Translations under genes and position numbers: made by a program
Shown: positions 25,958-34,129 of the stretch, piece by piece
Position numbering within the stretch: the stretch's first letter is position 1
Layout: each line of letters begins with the position of its first letter
Source of the DNA: Phycisphaerae bacterium
Lineage (GTDB): Bacteria; Chloroflexota; Anaerolineae; 4572-78; J111
DNA: 64,000 nt
NCBI GenBank assembly: GCA_028285035.1
Contig: JANQQF010000019.1
Location: forward strand, 1-64,000
Direction: 5' to 3'
Notes under the pieces: generated by a model
What the model saw: only the letters and a program-made list of their open reading frames with translations
Told to the model about the DNA's origin: nothing
The model's database searches: none

Positions 25958-28900
25958 TTGATACCTCCATTCACTGAAAAGGGAAGCATTGCGATGACCT
26001 GAGTGCCCTCTTGCCCAATTGACGTAACCTCGCAGTACCCCCCCAACTCCTCAGCCCGCTCTCTCATCGAGATCAGACCTACTCCAGCTTGGAATTTGTT
26101 AGGCAATCCCTGCCCATCGTCGGTGACAGCGATGATCAGTCTTGGCAAAGTTGCATCCTCGGTTAGGGTAAATGAAATACTGCAATTTTTGGCATCCGCG
26201 TGTCGAATCACATTGGTTATCGCTTCAAGGGTAATTCGATAAGCCGCCACTTCAATGGCTGCAGGAAGCATTGGTAGCGGCTCTGGGACTGCTTCAATTG
26301 TAATATGCAGGCGACCACTTAGCCCATCCATCTGGGGTACATGCGCCCGTAAGGCTTCGAGCAAGCCCAATTCATCCAGGGCAGGTGGACGCAACTCATA
26401 GACCAGCCGTCGAATGTCGGCCACCATCTGTTGGGTTTGCGCTTTCAATCGTTTGACATGCTGACCCGCCGTCTCAGGATCATTGTCTATCAGTAATTCA
26501 AGAACGGTATCTAACTGAAGAGTCTGGCTGGCCAGGGTTGGGCCAAGGCCATCGTGTAGGTCGCGACGGATACGGCGACGCTCCTCCTCTCGGGTCATAA
26601 CCAATTTTTCGCGAGAGCGTTGCAGGGCGAGAGTCAGCCGGGTCGCTGAGGCGACAGGTCCAGTTTGGGCGGCGATGTCAGCCAGCAACTTTTCTTCCTT
26701 GACCGTGAATTTTTCATTGGGTGAACGGGGCGATACCAACAAGCGTCCCACCGTTTCTTTTTGATAACGTAATGGAAGCTCAACCATTTCACCGATTGGC
26801 TCGCCGGTCGCGGCCTGCCCGATTTTTTCACCCTGCTCCACCAACTCGATCGCAACGTAAGGTAATTTGAGGGTAGCGGCAATCGTTTCAACAATCGAGG
26901 TCAGGGTTTCTGTGGGGACCGCTGTGGTTTGTAGGGTTTGGCTTAGATGTGACAATACGGCGTAGGGATCATCCCGCTGCCCAAACATCAACCGATTGAC
27001 GCTAAATTGTAGCCGATCTCGGACAGGCTGAAAGGCAACGGCAATCAACCCTGTGGCGATCAGTGAGATGGTCAGGTTGCCCGTTGTTTGGAAAAATTGA
27101 CTGAGTAGCCCGACGGTCACAGCATAGATTACAATGATGATCAGCGTTAAGCCCCCATAAACCAGGGTGCGGTTGAGCCAGACATCCACGTCCCACAAGC
27201 GGTAGCGCAAGACGCTGAGCATCAAAGTGATGGGGATGAACAGCGGAAAGATGAGGGCGATGGCAACATTGACCCACATAAATGGAGAGGCCAAAAGGTC
27301 AGCCCGCATGGCTTCGCTGACAAACATCTGCGGGCCAAATACCCATAGCAACCCAAACGTAGTAGCGGCAAAACCAAAGAGGACCCACTTGATCTGTTGG
27401 CGTTGTAGGGAAGTGGTGTGATAACGAGCCCGATAGACTTGGGCCGCGATGCCTAACATCAGCATTGTGGCTTGAATGATGATAGGAATGACAGAGGCCG
27501 ACTGCTGGGGATTGAGGACGGGCCAGAACGGCCACAGTACAGCATAGATTGCCCAAGCGAGAACGATCCAACGAGACCAACGCGGTACAAAGCGACCATC
27601 GGGGAAGGCCAGCAAAAAGATGAGAATACAAGTGTAGAGAATGGCTTCTAAGATACCTGCTGGGGCTTGCCAGGCCGATGTTGTGACCGGAAGATAAGAC
27701 AGGCTGATGGTAAAACTGGCTCCCATTGTGATCAACAAAAGCGAGACAACGATGGCAACCCAATCGTGAGCACGTTTGCGAAAGATGAAGATACCGCACG
27801 CAAAAAAGACGAGACATGGAATCAAGGTTAGGATTTTAATGCCTTGGGTGATCTCAATGGTAAGTTGGCTAAAATCCTGCCGAAACATCGCTGAGGTGAT
27901 GTCGGCCTCGATCAAATCTTGAGGAACACGAAGCGACCAGTAGTGAGGCAGGCTAGCCAGGATGAGACCGAAGGCGTATAGAGTGATTACAAGCCAAATG
28001 ACTTGTAAAATCCTTGTTTGGATTTGAGCATCTGTTGAAATATTCAACCTTTTATTAAGATTGTTTGGCTGGCTTATTATGCTGGAAGAAGTAGGAGGAG
28101 TGGGGACTGGAGCAAAGCGATCCACAGTCGTTTGGAAGGAGCGGTGTAACGGTCGTATTCGTATCCCCACAAGCACGGTGGCCAACACCAGACCGATGAC
28201 CTGTCCCGACTGATTAGCGGCCAGCGTGCCAACCCCACTAACCAGCAGGACATAAACAGCAGTGATGAGTAGGGTCAAGCCCCCATAAACTAGGGTGCGG
28301 TTGATGATGCGGTCAATGTCGTAGAGGCGATATTTGAAGATAGCGAGGCCTATAACCAGCGGGAATCCTAAAAAAACGGCAAATATTATCAGACTATACC
28401 AAATCGAGTCGAAAATCTCTGGGTAGAGTAGCTCGCCCGGTAGCTCAAAAAAGATGAGCTGTACCGAGACCGCAGTGGCCATAAAGTAGGCCAGCCACTT
28501 CATCTGCTGTCGTTCATCGCCAGTCGATTGACGAAGTCGCAGCACAATGGCCACAATTCCGGCCAAGCTGAGCGCACTTAGAAGGATACTTGAGCTGTTT
28601 CTGAAAAATGAATACCACCACATCGGGAGGTTGGTCACACCAATTGGATTTGTAATGGGAAAAAATACGTCAAAACCATTGCTGCGTGAAAAATCTGGCA
28701 GTACGGCCATCGCTGCGCTATTCACCATCATCAGCGTAATACTAAACAGGGTTAGCCAACGCCAACGTCGGGAAATGAAGCGGCCGTTGGGGTATAGCAT
28801 TGGCAGTAGCGCAAAGATGGGAAGCAGGACGAACGAAGTAAAGATGTAGAGAAGTAAAGCCGCGTAAGCAAGGCCAGGGGCGGTTAAGTGGCCAGCAACC

Positions 28901-29196
28901 CCACAGCTAACGTAGATATTCGTGCTAACCATAAGAGGTAAGCCGACCCCCGCCCACAAACATAGCCAGCCGACTGTGTTGCCGGGTTGGAAGAATACGA
29001 TCATTACGCCAAGCGAAGAAAAGGCCAATCCGCTGGCACTTATAACAATGATCAGGCTTGTGTTATAGTGGTAATATTGGGCACAGCCTATTACAGTTAG
29101 CCATATTAGCACCATTGGCGAAGCAATTGCCAGTGGAAACAGAGTGAGCTGAAAGGCTCGTCTTCGCCACGATATCGGTTTTAGTTTCTTTGTCAC
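25954..29196 (-). CDS. NarL-family sensor histidine kinase with duplicated membrane sensor
   Basis: A 1080-residue kinase. Two membrane blocks of roughly eight segments each (about 1-310 and 400-730) share the pattern R-L-Y-D-I-D-R-I-I-N-R-T-L-V-Y-G-G-L-T-L and R-L-W-D-V-D-V-W-L-N-R-T-L-V-Y-G-G-L-T-L, showing a tandem duplication. A GAF-like region follows about 735-860, then a HisKA_3 domain with phospho-acceptor His881 (R-R-D-L-H-D-G-L-G-P-T) and an HATPase domain (N-V-I-R-H-A, D-D-G-Q-G). It signals to a LuxR-type regulator; the P450 gene lies between them. The ligand is unknown. Confidence 0.9.
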   Translation of the reverse strand: MTKKLKPISWRRRAFQLTLFPLAIASPMVLIWLTVIGCAQYYHYNTSLIIVISASGLAFSSLGVMIVFFQPGNTVGWLCLWAGVGLPLMVSTNIYVSCGVAGHLTAPGLAYAALLLYIFTSFVLLPIFALLPMLYPNGRFISRRWRWLTLFSITLMMVNSAAMAVLPDFSRSNGFDVFFPITNPIGVTNLPMWWYSFFRNSSSILLSALSLAGIVAIVLRLRQSTGDERQQMKWLAYFMATAVSVQLIFFELPGELLYPEIFDSIWYSLIIFAVFLGFPLVIGLAIFKYRLYDIDRIINRTLVYGGLTLLITAVYVLLVSGVGTLAANQSGQVIGLVLATVLVGIRIRPLHRSFQTTVDRFAPVPTPPTSSSIISQPNNLNKRLNISTDAQIQTRILQVIWLVITLYAFGLILASLPHYWSLRVPQDLIEADITSAMFRQDFSQLTIEITQGIKILTLIPCLVFFACGIFIFRKRAHDWVAIVVSLLLITMGASFTISLSYLPVTTSAWQAPAGILEAILYTCILIFLLAFPDGRFVPRWSRWIVLAWAIYAVLWPFWPVLNPQQSASVIPIIIQATMLMLGIAAQVYRARYHTTSLQRQQIKWVLFGFAATTFGLLWVFGPQMFVSEAMRADLLASPFMWVNVAIALIFPLFIPITLMLSVLRYRLWDVDVWLNRTLVYGGLTLIIIVIYAVTVGLLSQFFQTTGNLTISLIATGLIAVAFQPVRDRLQFSVNRLMFGQRDDPYAVLSHLSQTLQTTAVPTETLTSIVETIAATLKLPYVAIELVEQGEKIGQAATGEPIGEMVELPLRYQKETVGRLLVSPRSPNEKFTVKEEKLLADIAAQTGPVASATRLTLALQRSREKLVMTREEERRRIRRDLHDGLGPTLASQTLQLDTVLELLIDNDPETAGQHVKRLKAQTQQMVADIRRLVYELRPPALDELGLLEALRAHVPQMDGLSGRLHITIEAVPEPLPMLPAAIEVAAYRITLEAITNVIRHADAKNCSISFTLTEDATLPRLIIAVTDDGQGLPNKFQAGVGLISMRERAEELGGYCEVTSIGQEGTQVIAMLPFSVNGGIK

Positions 29197-29352
29197 GGTC
29201 GGTCTCCTAATAGGTCTTCACCGATGCGACCGGCACAGTGATCAAATTGTGGGGACATTATATATCTAATCAAGCATATACGACCAGTAGGGCAACATTT
29301 GAGTTACCCTACTGGCTCGCAGAATAATTCGATTTAATCTGCGCGTCAAGTC

Positions 29353-29997
29353 TTACGCCGTTGCCATTTCCATTTCATAGGTTTGATTGTCCGCAGACAA
29401 ATATCGCAGGCCAATCGGAGCCAGGGCCGCGAGATAGGTTAGGCTGGCTAACGGGTAGAAAATGGTCACTTGCCACCAAGCGATGGTATCGTCACCCCCT
29501 TGTCCAATAATAAAGAAAATTGGGGCGAGGATGCATAATATCGCTGTCCAGCGAGGGATACCACCCTTCCAGAGGAACCCCGTCCCAAGAAACAAAGGGG
29601 TAAAAATCCCCAAGGCACCCCAGAGAAGTAGGGGGATCCAGCCGGGGTGCTTCAATAGCACTTGCCAGACTGACTCATTGAGACCAGCAGTAATGAGGTC
29701 CATCTGTAGAATTCTGGCCGTCGCTGGGATGATCCCCACCGCGTAGCCCAGCCCGGTTACTGTAAGGAGTATGCCGAGAAACGGGGCACGTTGGCCAAGG
29801 ATACCAGCCAACGCAAGGTAGGCTGGGACCATAAGTAGAATGCCAAAGGCCATAAAAATCCCCTCCACCCAACTGCTTGTTCCATCTGGGCTGCGCTCAA
29901 TGCCAAGCAGATAAACAGCGGCTCCAATTATCAAAAGTAATGGCCCCAGAATAAAAGCCAAGCCCAATAACTTTTGCTGCAAGGTTTGATATGTCAT
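29353..29997 (-). CDS. Small six- to seven-segment membrane protein, paralogue A
   Basis: A 214-residue integral membrane protein, not recognised as a named family. It has about six or seven hydrophobic segments, an L-G-L-A-F-I-L-G-P motif near residue 11, a G-Q-R-A-P loop near 70, and a W-K-G-G-I-P-R-W loop near 143. It is paralogous along its length to the gene at 30027-30671 (similar segments and loops, ending in A-P-I-G-L-R-Y-L) and to the collapsed copy near 31875-32246. The gene downstream (kinase) is on the same strand. Confidence 0.8.
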   Translation of the reverse strand: MTYQTLQQKLLGLAFILGPLLLIIGAAVYLLGIERSPDGTSSWVEGIFMAFGILLMVPAYLALAGILGQRAPFLGILLTVTGLGYAVGIIPATARILQMDLITAGLNESVWQVLLKHPGWIPLLLWGALGIFTPLFLGTGFLWKGGIPRWTAILCILAPIFFIIGQGGDDTIAWWQVTIFYPLASLTYLAALAPIGLRYLSADNQTYEMEMATA

Positions 29998-30026
29998 TTT
30001 TGTTCTCCTTATTGATTGATAAAAAA

Positions 30027-30671
30027 TTAAGCCGTTACCATTTCGCCAACATAAGCCTGAGTGTCACCCGCCAGATACCGCAAACCAATCGGGGCGAGGG
30101 CAGCCAACCACGACAAACAAGCGAGTGGATAGAAGACGGTTGGCCCGAGTAGCCCTAACTCCTCTTCGGTGGCTTGTCCCATAACAAAAAAGATGGTTGC
30201 CAAAATGAGCAGCACCGCCGCCCAGCGGGGGATGCCGCCTTTCCAGAGTAAACCAATGCCCAAGAACAATGAGGTAAACATCCCAAGCATCATCCAAAGC
30301 ACGATGGGGGTCCAGCCTGGATGATTGAATAGATCAAAGACATCCTGGTTCAGCCCGACTCGGACAAGTTCAACTTGCATCAAGCGATTAGTACCTCCCA
30401 TTGCGCCGATACCCCAGCCCAGCCCGGTGATCGCGCAAATGGTGCCAAAAATCGGGGCACGCTGGCCTAGGATACGAGCCAGTTCAAAGTAGATGGGGAT
30501 CATCAAGATGATGCCATACGTCATAAAAATGCCTTCGACCCAACTGTGGTAGCCGTTTGGACTGAGGCCAATGCCGAGTAGATAGATGACTGCTCCAGTG
30601 ACTAAAAAGAGTGGTCCCAGAATAAAGGCCAATCCCGTAAGTTTTTGTTGCAACATCTCATAGGTGTTCAT
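30027..30671 (-). CDS. Small six- to seven-segment membrane protein, paralogue B
   Basis: The 214-residue sister of paralogue A: same length, the same L-A-F-I-L-G-P opening, the G-Q-R-A-P and W-K-G-G-I-P-R-W loops, and the shared end A-P-I-G-L-R-Y-L-A-G. A tandem duplication explains the pair. It is 29 bases upstream of paralogue A, so both are likely on one message with the 191-residue gene before them. Function unknown; the W-K-G-G-I-P-R-W loop may be the site of contact with a ligand or partner. Confidence 0.8.
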   Translation of the reverse strand: MNTYEMLQQKLTGLAFILGPLFLVTGAVIYLLGIGLSPNGYHSWVEGIFMTYGIILMIPIYFELARILGQRAPIFGTICAITGLGWGIGAMGGTNRLMQVELVRVGLNQDVFDLFNHPGWTPIVLWMMLGMFTSLFLGIGLLWKGGIPRWAAVLLILATIFFVMGQATEEELGLLGPTVFYPLACLSWLAALAPIGLRYLAGDTQAYVGEMVTA

Positions 30672-30761
30672 TGTTGTTCTCCATTTGCTTAGAAGCTACC
30701 AGCTTCAAGCGCTGTCAGCTTTCAAATTGTGTACAGTATCACCAAAACATAAGCGGGTTGC

Positions 30762-31337
30762 TTACTCACTCGCTTCCATCGCGCTTATTTTCTCCATAAT
30801 AAAGGCCATTACCTCGTTGCTAGAGGTCGTAAATTCAACGCTATTGACGATGGCCTCAGTCTGGGCCTCCAACTCGGCATTTCTGTAACCTACAGCCAAG
30901 ATTTGCGAGGCCAGAAGGTATAGCCCATCACTCAACTCTGCGAAATTCATGACGTAGTCTTCGTTTGGTGACGCGGCCGTGATATATACCGCTGGGGTGC
31001 TATCATTCAACGTGATTGATGCGAATGTAGCCTTCTCCATCACGCCCTCTACACCTTCAAACATTCCCGTCAACACGACTTTAGCGACTTCCTCCAACGG
31101 AGTTTCAGCCGTGACGCCTGCCTCGGCAAACATGTCATGCGGAACAAGCATCAGGGCAGCCCCAATTTGATCTTCGGGCAGTGGCTTCTCTGCCAAGCTC
31201 AAGTCCATGATCTCTCGGTGTGAACCGAACCCAACATGCGGGAACGGCACCATATCGCCAAGAATATTGGATTGAGCCACCCAGCCTGTTGGGTACTGGG
31301 CCGTCAAAAAACTATTTTCATTAATGTAGATTTCCAA
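30762..31337 (-). CDS. Uncharacterised soluble protein, PsbP/Mog1-like features
   Basis: A 191-residue soluble protein with no signal peptide or membrane segment. The opening (Y-P-T-G-W, preceded by an acidic-aromatic stretch) and the middle (A-V-Y-I-T-A-A, a strand pair ending in the repeated helix A-E-L-E-A-Q-T-E-A-I-V-N-S-V-E-F) resemble the PsbP/Mog1/DUF1795 fold by eye. It precedes the two membrane-protein paralogues. A promoter region lies upstream but a 267-base element has been inserted between (see below), so expression may be altered. Confidence 0.65.
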   Translation of the reverse strand: MEIYINENSFLTAQYPTGWVAQSNILGDMVPFPHVGFGSHREIMDLSLAEKPLPEDQIGAALMLVPHDMFAEAGVTAETPLEEVAKVVLTGMFEGVEGVMEKATFASITLNDSTPAVYITAASPNEDYVMNFAELSDGLYLLASQILAVGYRNAELEAQTEAIVNSVEFTTSSNEVMAFIMEKISAMEASE

Positions 31338-31357
31338 CTTATTTCTCCTTTGTGTTA

Positions 31358-31624
31358 ACCCGCATTAAGTCGTAACCACTAGACCCGCATAAAGTCGTAA
31401 CCCGCTGAAATGTATGTTTTTCAAAGGGTGAAGCCAATTGCTATTGATAAGCTTCTTAAAAACTTGCGTCAGAGCGGCCAAATCAAAGCGGTTCAGAAAA
31501 TTTTGGCTGTATTTGGCAAAACCAACATTATGTAATGTTAGTTTCAAATCGTGTTATATCAACGGTTTGAGAGACGTATCGGTTACGACTTTATGCGGTT
31601 TTCCGGTTACGACTTAGTGAGGTT
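31358..31624. mobile_element. Non-autonomous element with doubled 20-base inverted termini
   Basis: At the left edge are two near-identical direct copies, acccgcattaagtcgtaacc (31358-31377) and acccgcataaagtcgtaacc (31383-31402). At the right edge are two inverted copies, ggttacgactttatgcggtt (31581-31600) and ggttacgacttagtgaggtt (31605-31624). The 267-base interior encodes only a 41-residue frame (31411-31536) and no transposase. Paired sites at 24-25-base steps look like doubled recombinase binding sites. A target-site duplication was not found by eye, so mobility is inferred from the repeat layout. Confidence 0.65.
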
Positions 31625-31660
31625 CAACATTTGTGATAATTGAGTGAAAGTAACTAACTG

Positions 31661-31734
31661 ATGATAGCATAATACGGGACCCTTCCCGATGCCTTGGGTA
31701 CAGGATCCTATTTTGATCGGGAAGTTTTCCTGGG
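31661..31734 (-). promoter_or_regulatory. Extended -10 promoter region, copy 1 (displaced)
   Basis: Reading the minus strand, TTCCCGA (31723-31717 and nearby) and its inverted partner flank a 26-base gap, followed by TGC-TATCAT (TATCAT on the strand opposite to atgata, 31661-31666), an extended -10 element. The region matches the copy at 32281-32349 over about 70 bases. It would be about 60 bases from the start of the 30762-31337 gene if the 267-base element were removed. Confidence 0.6.
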
Positions 31735-31874
31735 TTTGAATGGTAAATGGTAAATTGCGAATAAAAATCAATTATTTCCTATCTACGTTCTTCCCATCCG
31801 TGTTTTCTGGTTTATCTTATAAAATGGTAATTAGTGGTTAGTTGATGTCATTGAGCGATTTGTAAAGGGCGATT

Positions 31875-32246
31875 TTAAGCCGCTGCCATTTCTCCCGTAT
31901 AAGCCTGACTATCCCCCGCCAAATATTTCAGGCCAATTGGGGCGCACACAACGCATCAACCCCAGCCGCGACGAGAATGCCCCGCTGTCCCCAGTAATCC
32001 GGTCAGGGCACAGAACATCCCATAGCGTGGTGCTTTTTGACCCAGCAACCGGGCCAGTTCCAAATAAATCAGGATAAAGAGGACAGTACCATAAAAGCCA
32101 ATGACGCCTTCAGTGACACTGCCGACGCCATCGGGGGTGACATTGATGCCCATCACAAAGGTGATGGCCGCCGCTGTGAGCAAAATCGGTCCTAGAATAA
32201 AGGCCAGTCCTAATGCTTTTTGTTGCAAGATTTGATACGTATTCAT
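31875..32246 (-). pseudogene. Collapsed third copy of the membrane-protein family
   Basis: The first 96 codons match the two intact paralogues from L-G-L-A-F-I-L-G-P through to the L-T-G-L loop. In-frame TGA (31956-31958) then ends translation, and the frame continues directly into the family's last codons, A-P-I-G-L-K-Y-L-A-G-D-S-Q-A-Y, ending at TAA (31875-31877). About 87 internal codons are missing compared with the 214-residue copies. The start at 32246 has a GGGAGG ribosome site and a promoter upstream, so it may still be transcribed. It is a decaying duplicate. Confidence 0.8.
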
Positions 32247-32280
32247 ATTGCCTCCCAAGAGAAATTTATGAGTTGGTCTC

Positions 32281-32349
32281 AGGATAGCACGGGGCTATTC
32301 CCGTTGTCTTGGGGGCAGGCTCCTATTTTTGTCGGGAAAATTTCCCAGG
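32281..32349 (-). promoter_or_regulatory. Extended -10 promoter region, copy 2
   Basis: On the minus strand it carries the inverted pair TTCCCG...CGGGAA, then TGC-TATCCT (opposite aggata, 32281-32286) as an extended -10 element, followed by about 30 bases of leader and the GGGAGG ribosome site of the collapsed gene. About 70 bases match copy 1 at 31661-31734, including the conserved inverted repeat, which overlaps the place of the -35 box and suits an activator site. Confidence 0.65.
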
Positions 32350-32419
32350 TGTGGGACTTACGGTGAAAATTGTGGGGAGTTCAGAACACAGATCGGCAGG
32401 ATTGACGGATTTTTTGACT

Positions 32420-32559
32420 GGTGCCAAAACTCAGTTTTGGCACCTACTGACCCAGACGTAACTTTCTAAACTTTTAAAGACGGTTCCTGGGGCAAGAAAT
32501 TTTGTTTAGTTTTTATGTCCGGGTCAGTAATTGGGTTACGAAACTCCAGTTTCGTAACC
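32420..32559. repeat. Composite intergenic palindrome cluster
   Basis: Three inverted repeats are nested in the gap 32247-32607: ggtgccaaaac (32420-32430) with gttttggcacc (32434-32444); tactgaccc (32445-32453) with gggtcagta (32521-32529); and ggttacgaaac (32534-32544) with gtttcgtaacc (32549-32559). The stems are perfect and the two end hairpins have tiny loops. No gene is visible. It belongs to the family of small palindromes seen also at 51961-52025. Confidence 0.7.
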
Positions 32560-32607
32560 AGAACCAACAGCAAGTGGGATTCGAAAATCTGAAATCGTAA
32601 ATTGATT

Positions 32608-33132
32608 TCAGGTCGTAGTTAAATCCAACCGATAAGCCTTGACCAACTCGCCGCCCTCGACATCAAAGTCTTGCTCAGGGATGCGAACAAAGCCTCGGCG
32701 TTCATACATCGGCAAGGCCACGACCATACTGTCGCCGGTATGGAGACCCAGCGCGGTAGCTCCCGCCTGGCGGGCACGTGAAATACACTCCTCCATCAGC
32801 AAGGTGCCGATGCCTCGACCACGGACGCTGGGGCTTACCGCTAGTAACCGTAGTTCAGGGTAGCTGGCCCCGGCAACGAGGTCGCCATACGAATTGACAT
32901 CTGCCGGAAAGAGGAGGACACTGCCAACCAGTTCTCCGTCTACTTCAGCGACGATGACCTCCGCCGGCCCTGGATCATTCAATGTTTTGATGATAATGGC
33001 TTTGAGGCCACGCCAATTGACAGCGGGCATACTTGTGCCGAATTCATCATAGGCGGTGAGGGTCATGTCGAGAATGGTTTGCATCTCATCGGTTTGTGCA
33101 TCTCGGATGTGAATCATTTCGGTAGCTGTCAT
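32608..33132 (-). CDS. GNAT-family N-acetyltransferase
   Basis: A 174-residue acetyltransferase with the GNAT core: L-R-L-L-A-V-S-P-S-V-R-G-R-G-I-G (residues about 93-108), which holds the acetyl-CoA pyrophosphate, and a late A-L-P-M-Y-E-R-R-G-F motif. The substrate is not predictable. Its ATG overlaps the TGA of the glutathione-transferase-type gene upstream (ATGA), so the two are translationally coupled. Confidence 0.9.
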   Translation of the reverse strand: MTATEMIHIRDAQTDEMQTILDMTLTAYDEFGTSMPAVNWRGLKAIIIKTLNDPGPAEVIVAEVDGELVGSVLLFPADVNSYGDLVAGASYPELRLLAVSPSVRGRGIGTLLMEECISRARQAGATALGLHTGDSMVVALPMYERRGFVRIPEQDFDVEGGELVKAYRLDLTTT

Positions 33133-34091
33133 GAGAGGTTCCTCACTTGCAAGGCCCCTCGGTTATGCGGCTCATTCCAATCGACAATGGGGCCCAGCGG
33201 TACGATTTGCAAAGGATTGAGTTTTTCGTGAGTCATGTAGTAATGGCGTTTGATATGGTCAAAATTGACTGTGTTGCGAAACGCATCACGCTGATACAAA
33301 TCGCGGGCGTAGGCCCAGAGGGTGGGGTAATCGACCAAACGGCGGAGGTTACATTTGAAATGAACGTAGTACACGGCATCGAACCGAACGAGCGTGGTAA
33401 AGAGTCGGACATCGGCCTCGGTTAGCTGGTTTCCGACCAAGAAACGCTGGGTGGTCAGTCGCTCTTCTAGCCAATCCAGACGCTGGAACAAGGCGGTCAC
33501 CGCTGCTTCGTGCGCTGCTTGGCTACTGGCAAAGCCGGCTTTGTAGACCCCGTTATTGATGTCGGTGTAGATCAGTCCATTGACCTCATCAATCTCCGGT
33601 CGTAACGCTTCAGGATACAAATCGGGAGCATCCGGGCGATGAAACGCGGTGAATTGCGTTTCAAAATCGAGGGTGATATCGGGGAAATTGTTGGTGATTA
33701 GCCGCCCCGTGACCCGATCCCAAATACAAGGCACGGTTACCCGTAGATTATAGGTGGGATCCGTCTTGAGATAGGCTTCGGAGAGAAATTGAAAACCGTT
33801 GATGGGATCAGGCCCGTGCCCGTCCCCTTCGCGAAAAGCCCATCCCCGTTCATCCCGAATCGGATCAACGACCGACATCGAGATAACGTCCTCTAGCCCC
33901 AGCAAGCGCCGGACAATGAGAGCCCGATGCGCCCAAGGGCAGGCGAGCGAGACATAAAGATGATAGCGCCCCGCCTCAGCCGGAAAGCCAGAAGAGCCAT
34001 CCGCCGTAAAGCGGTCTTGAAATATATAACGTTGCCGAACAAAGGCCCCCTGTTTGTTCGCTTCAGCAGGGAGTTGTGCTTTGACAGTCAT
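33129..34091 (-). CDS. Glutathionyl-hydroquinone reductase (ECM4/YqjG type)
   Basis: A 320-residue xi-class glutathione transferase. The active-site Cys51 lies in A-C-P-W-A-H-R-A, followed by V-D-P-I-R-D-E-R-G-W-A-F, both typical of enzymes that reduce glutathionyl hydroquinones. The C-terminal helical domain from about 175 contains L-V-G-N-Q-L-T-E-A-D-V-R-L-F-T-T-L. Length equals the family norm. It is upstream of the GNAT gene and downstream of the O-methyltransferase gene; a detoxification theme is possible but not shown. Confidence 0.92.
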   Translation of the reverse strand: MTVKAQLPAEANKQGAFVRQRYIFQDRFTADGSSGFPAEAGRYHLYVSLACPWAHRALIVRRLLGLEDVISMSVVDPIRDERGWAFREGDGHGPDPINGFQFLSEAYLKTDPTYNLRVTVPCIWDRVTGRLITNNFPDITLDFETQFTAFHRPDAPDLYPEALRPEIDEVNGLIYTDINNGVYKAGFASSQAAHEAAVTALFQRLDWLEERLTTQRFLVGNQLTEADVRLFTTLVRFDAVYYVHFKCNLRRLVDYPTLWAYARDLYQRDAFRNTVNFDHIKRHYYMTHEKLNPLQIVPLGPIVDWNEPHNRGALQVRNLS

Positions 34092-34129
34092 TGGGTTTAC
34101 CTTTCCTGTAGTTTATTGAATTGATCCAC

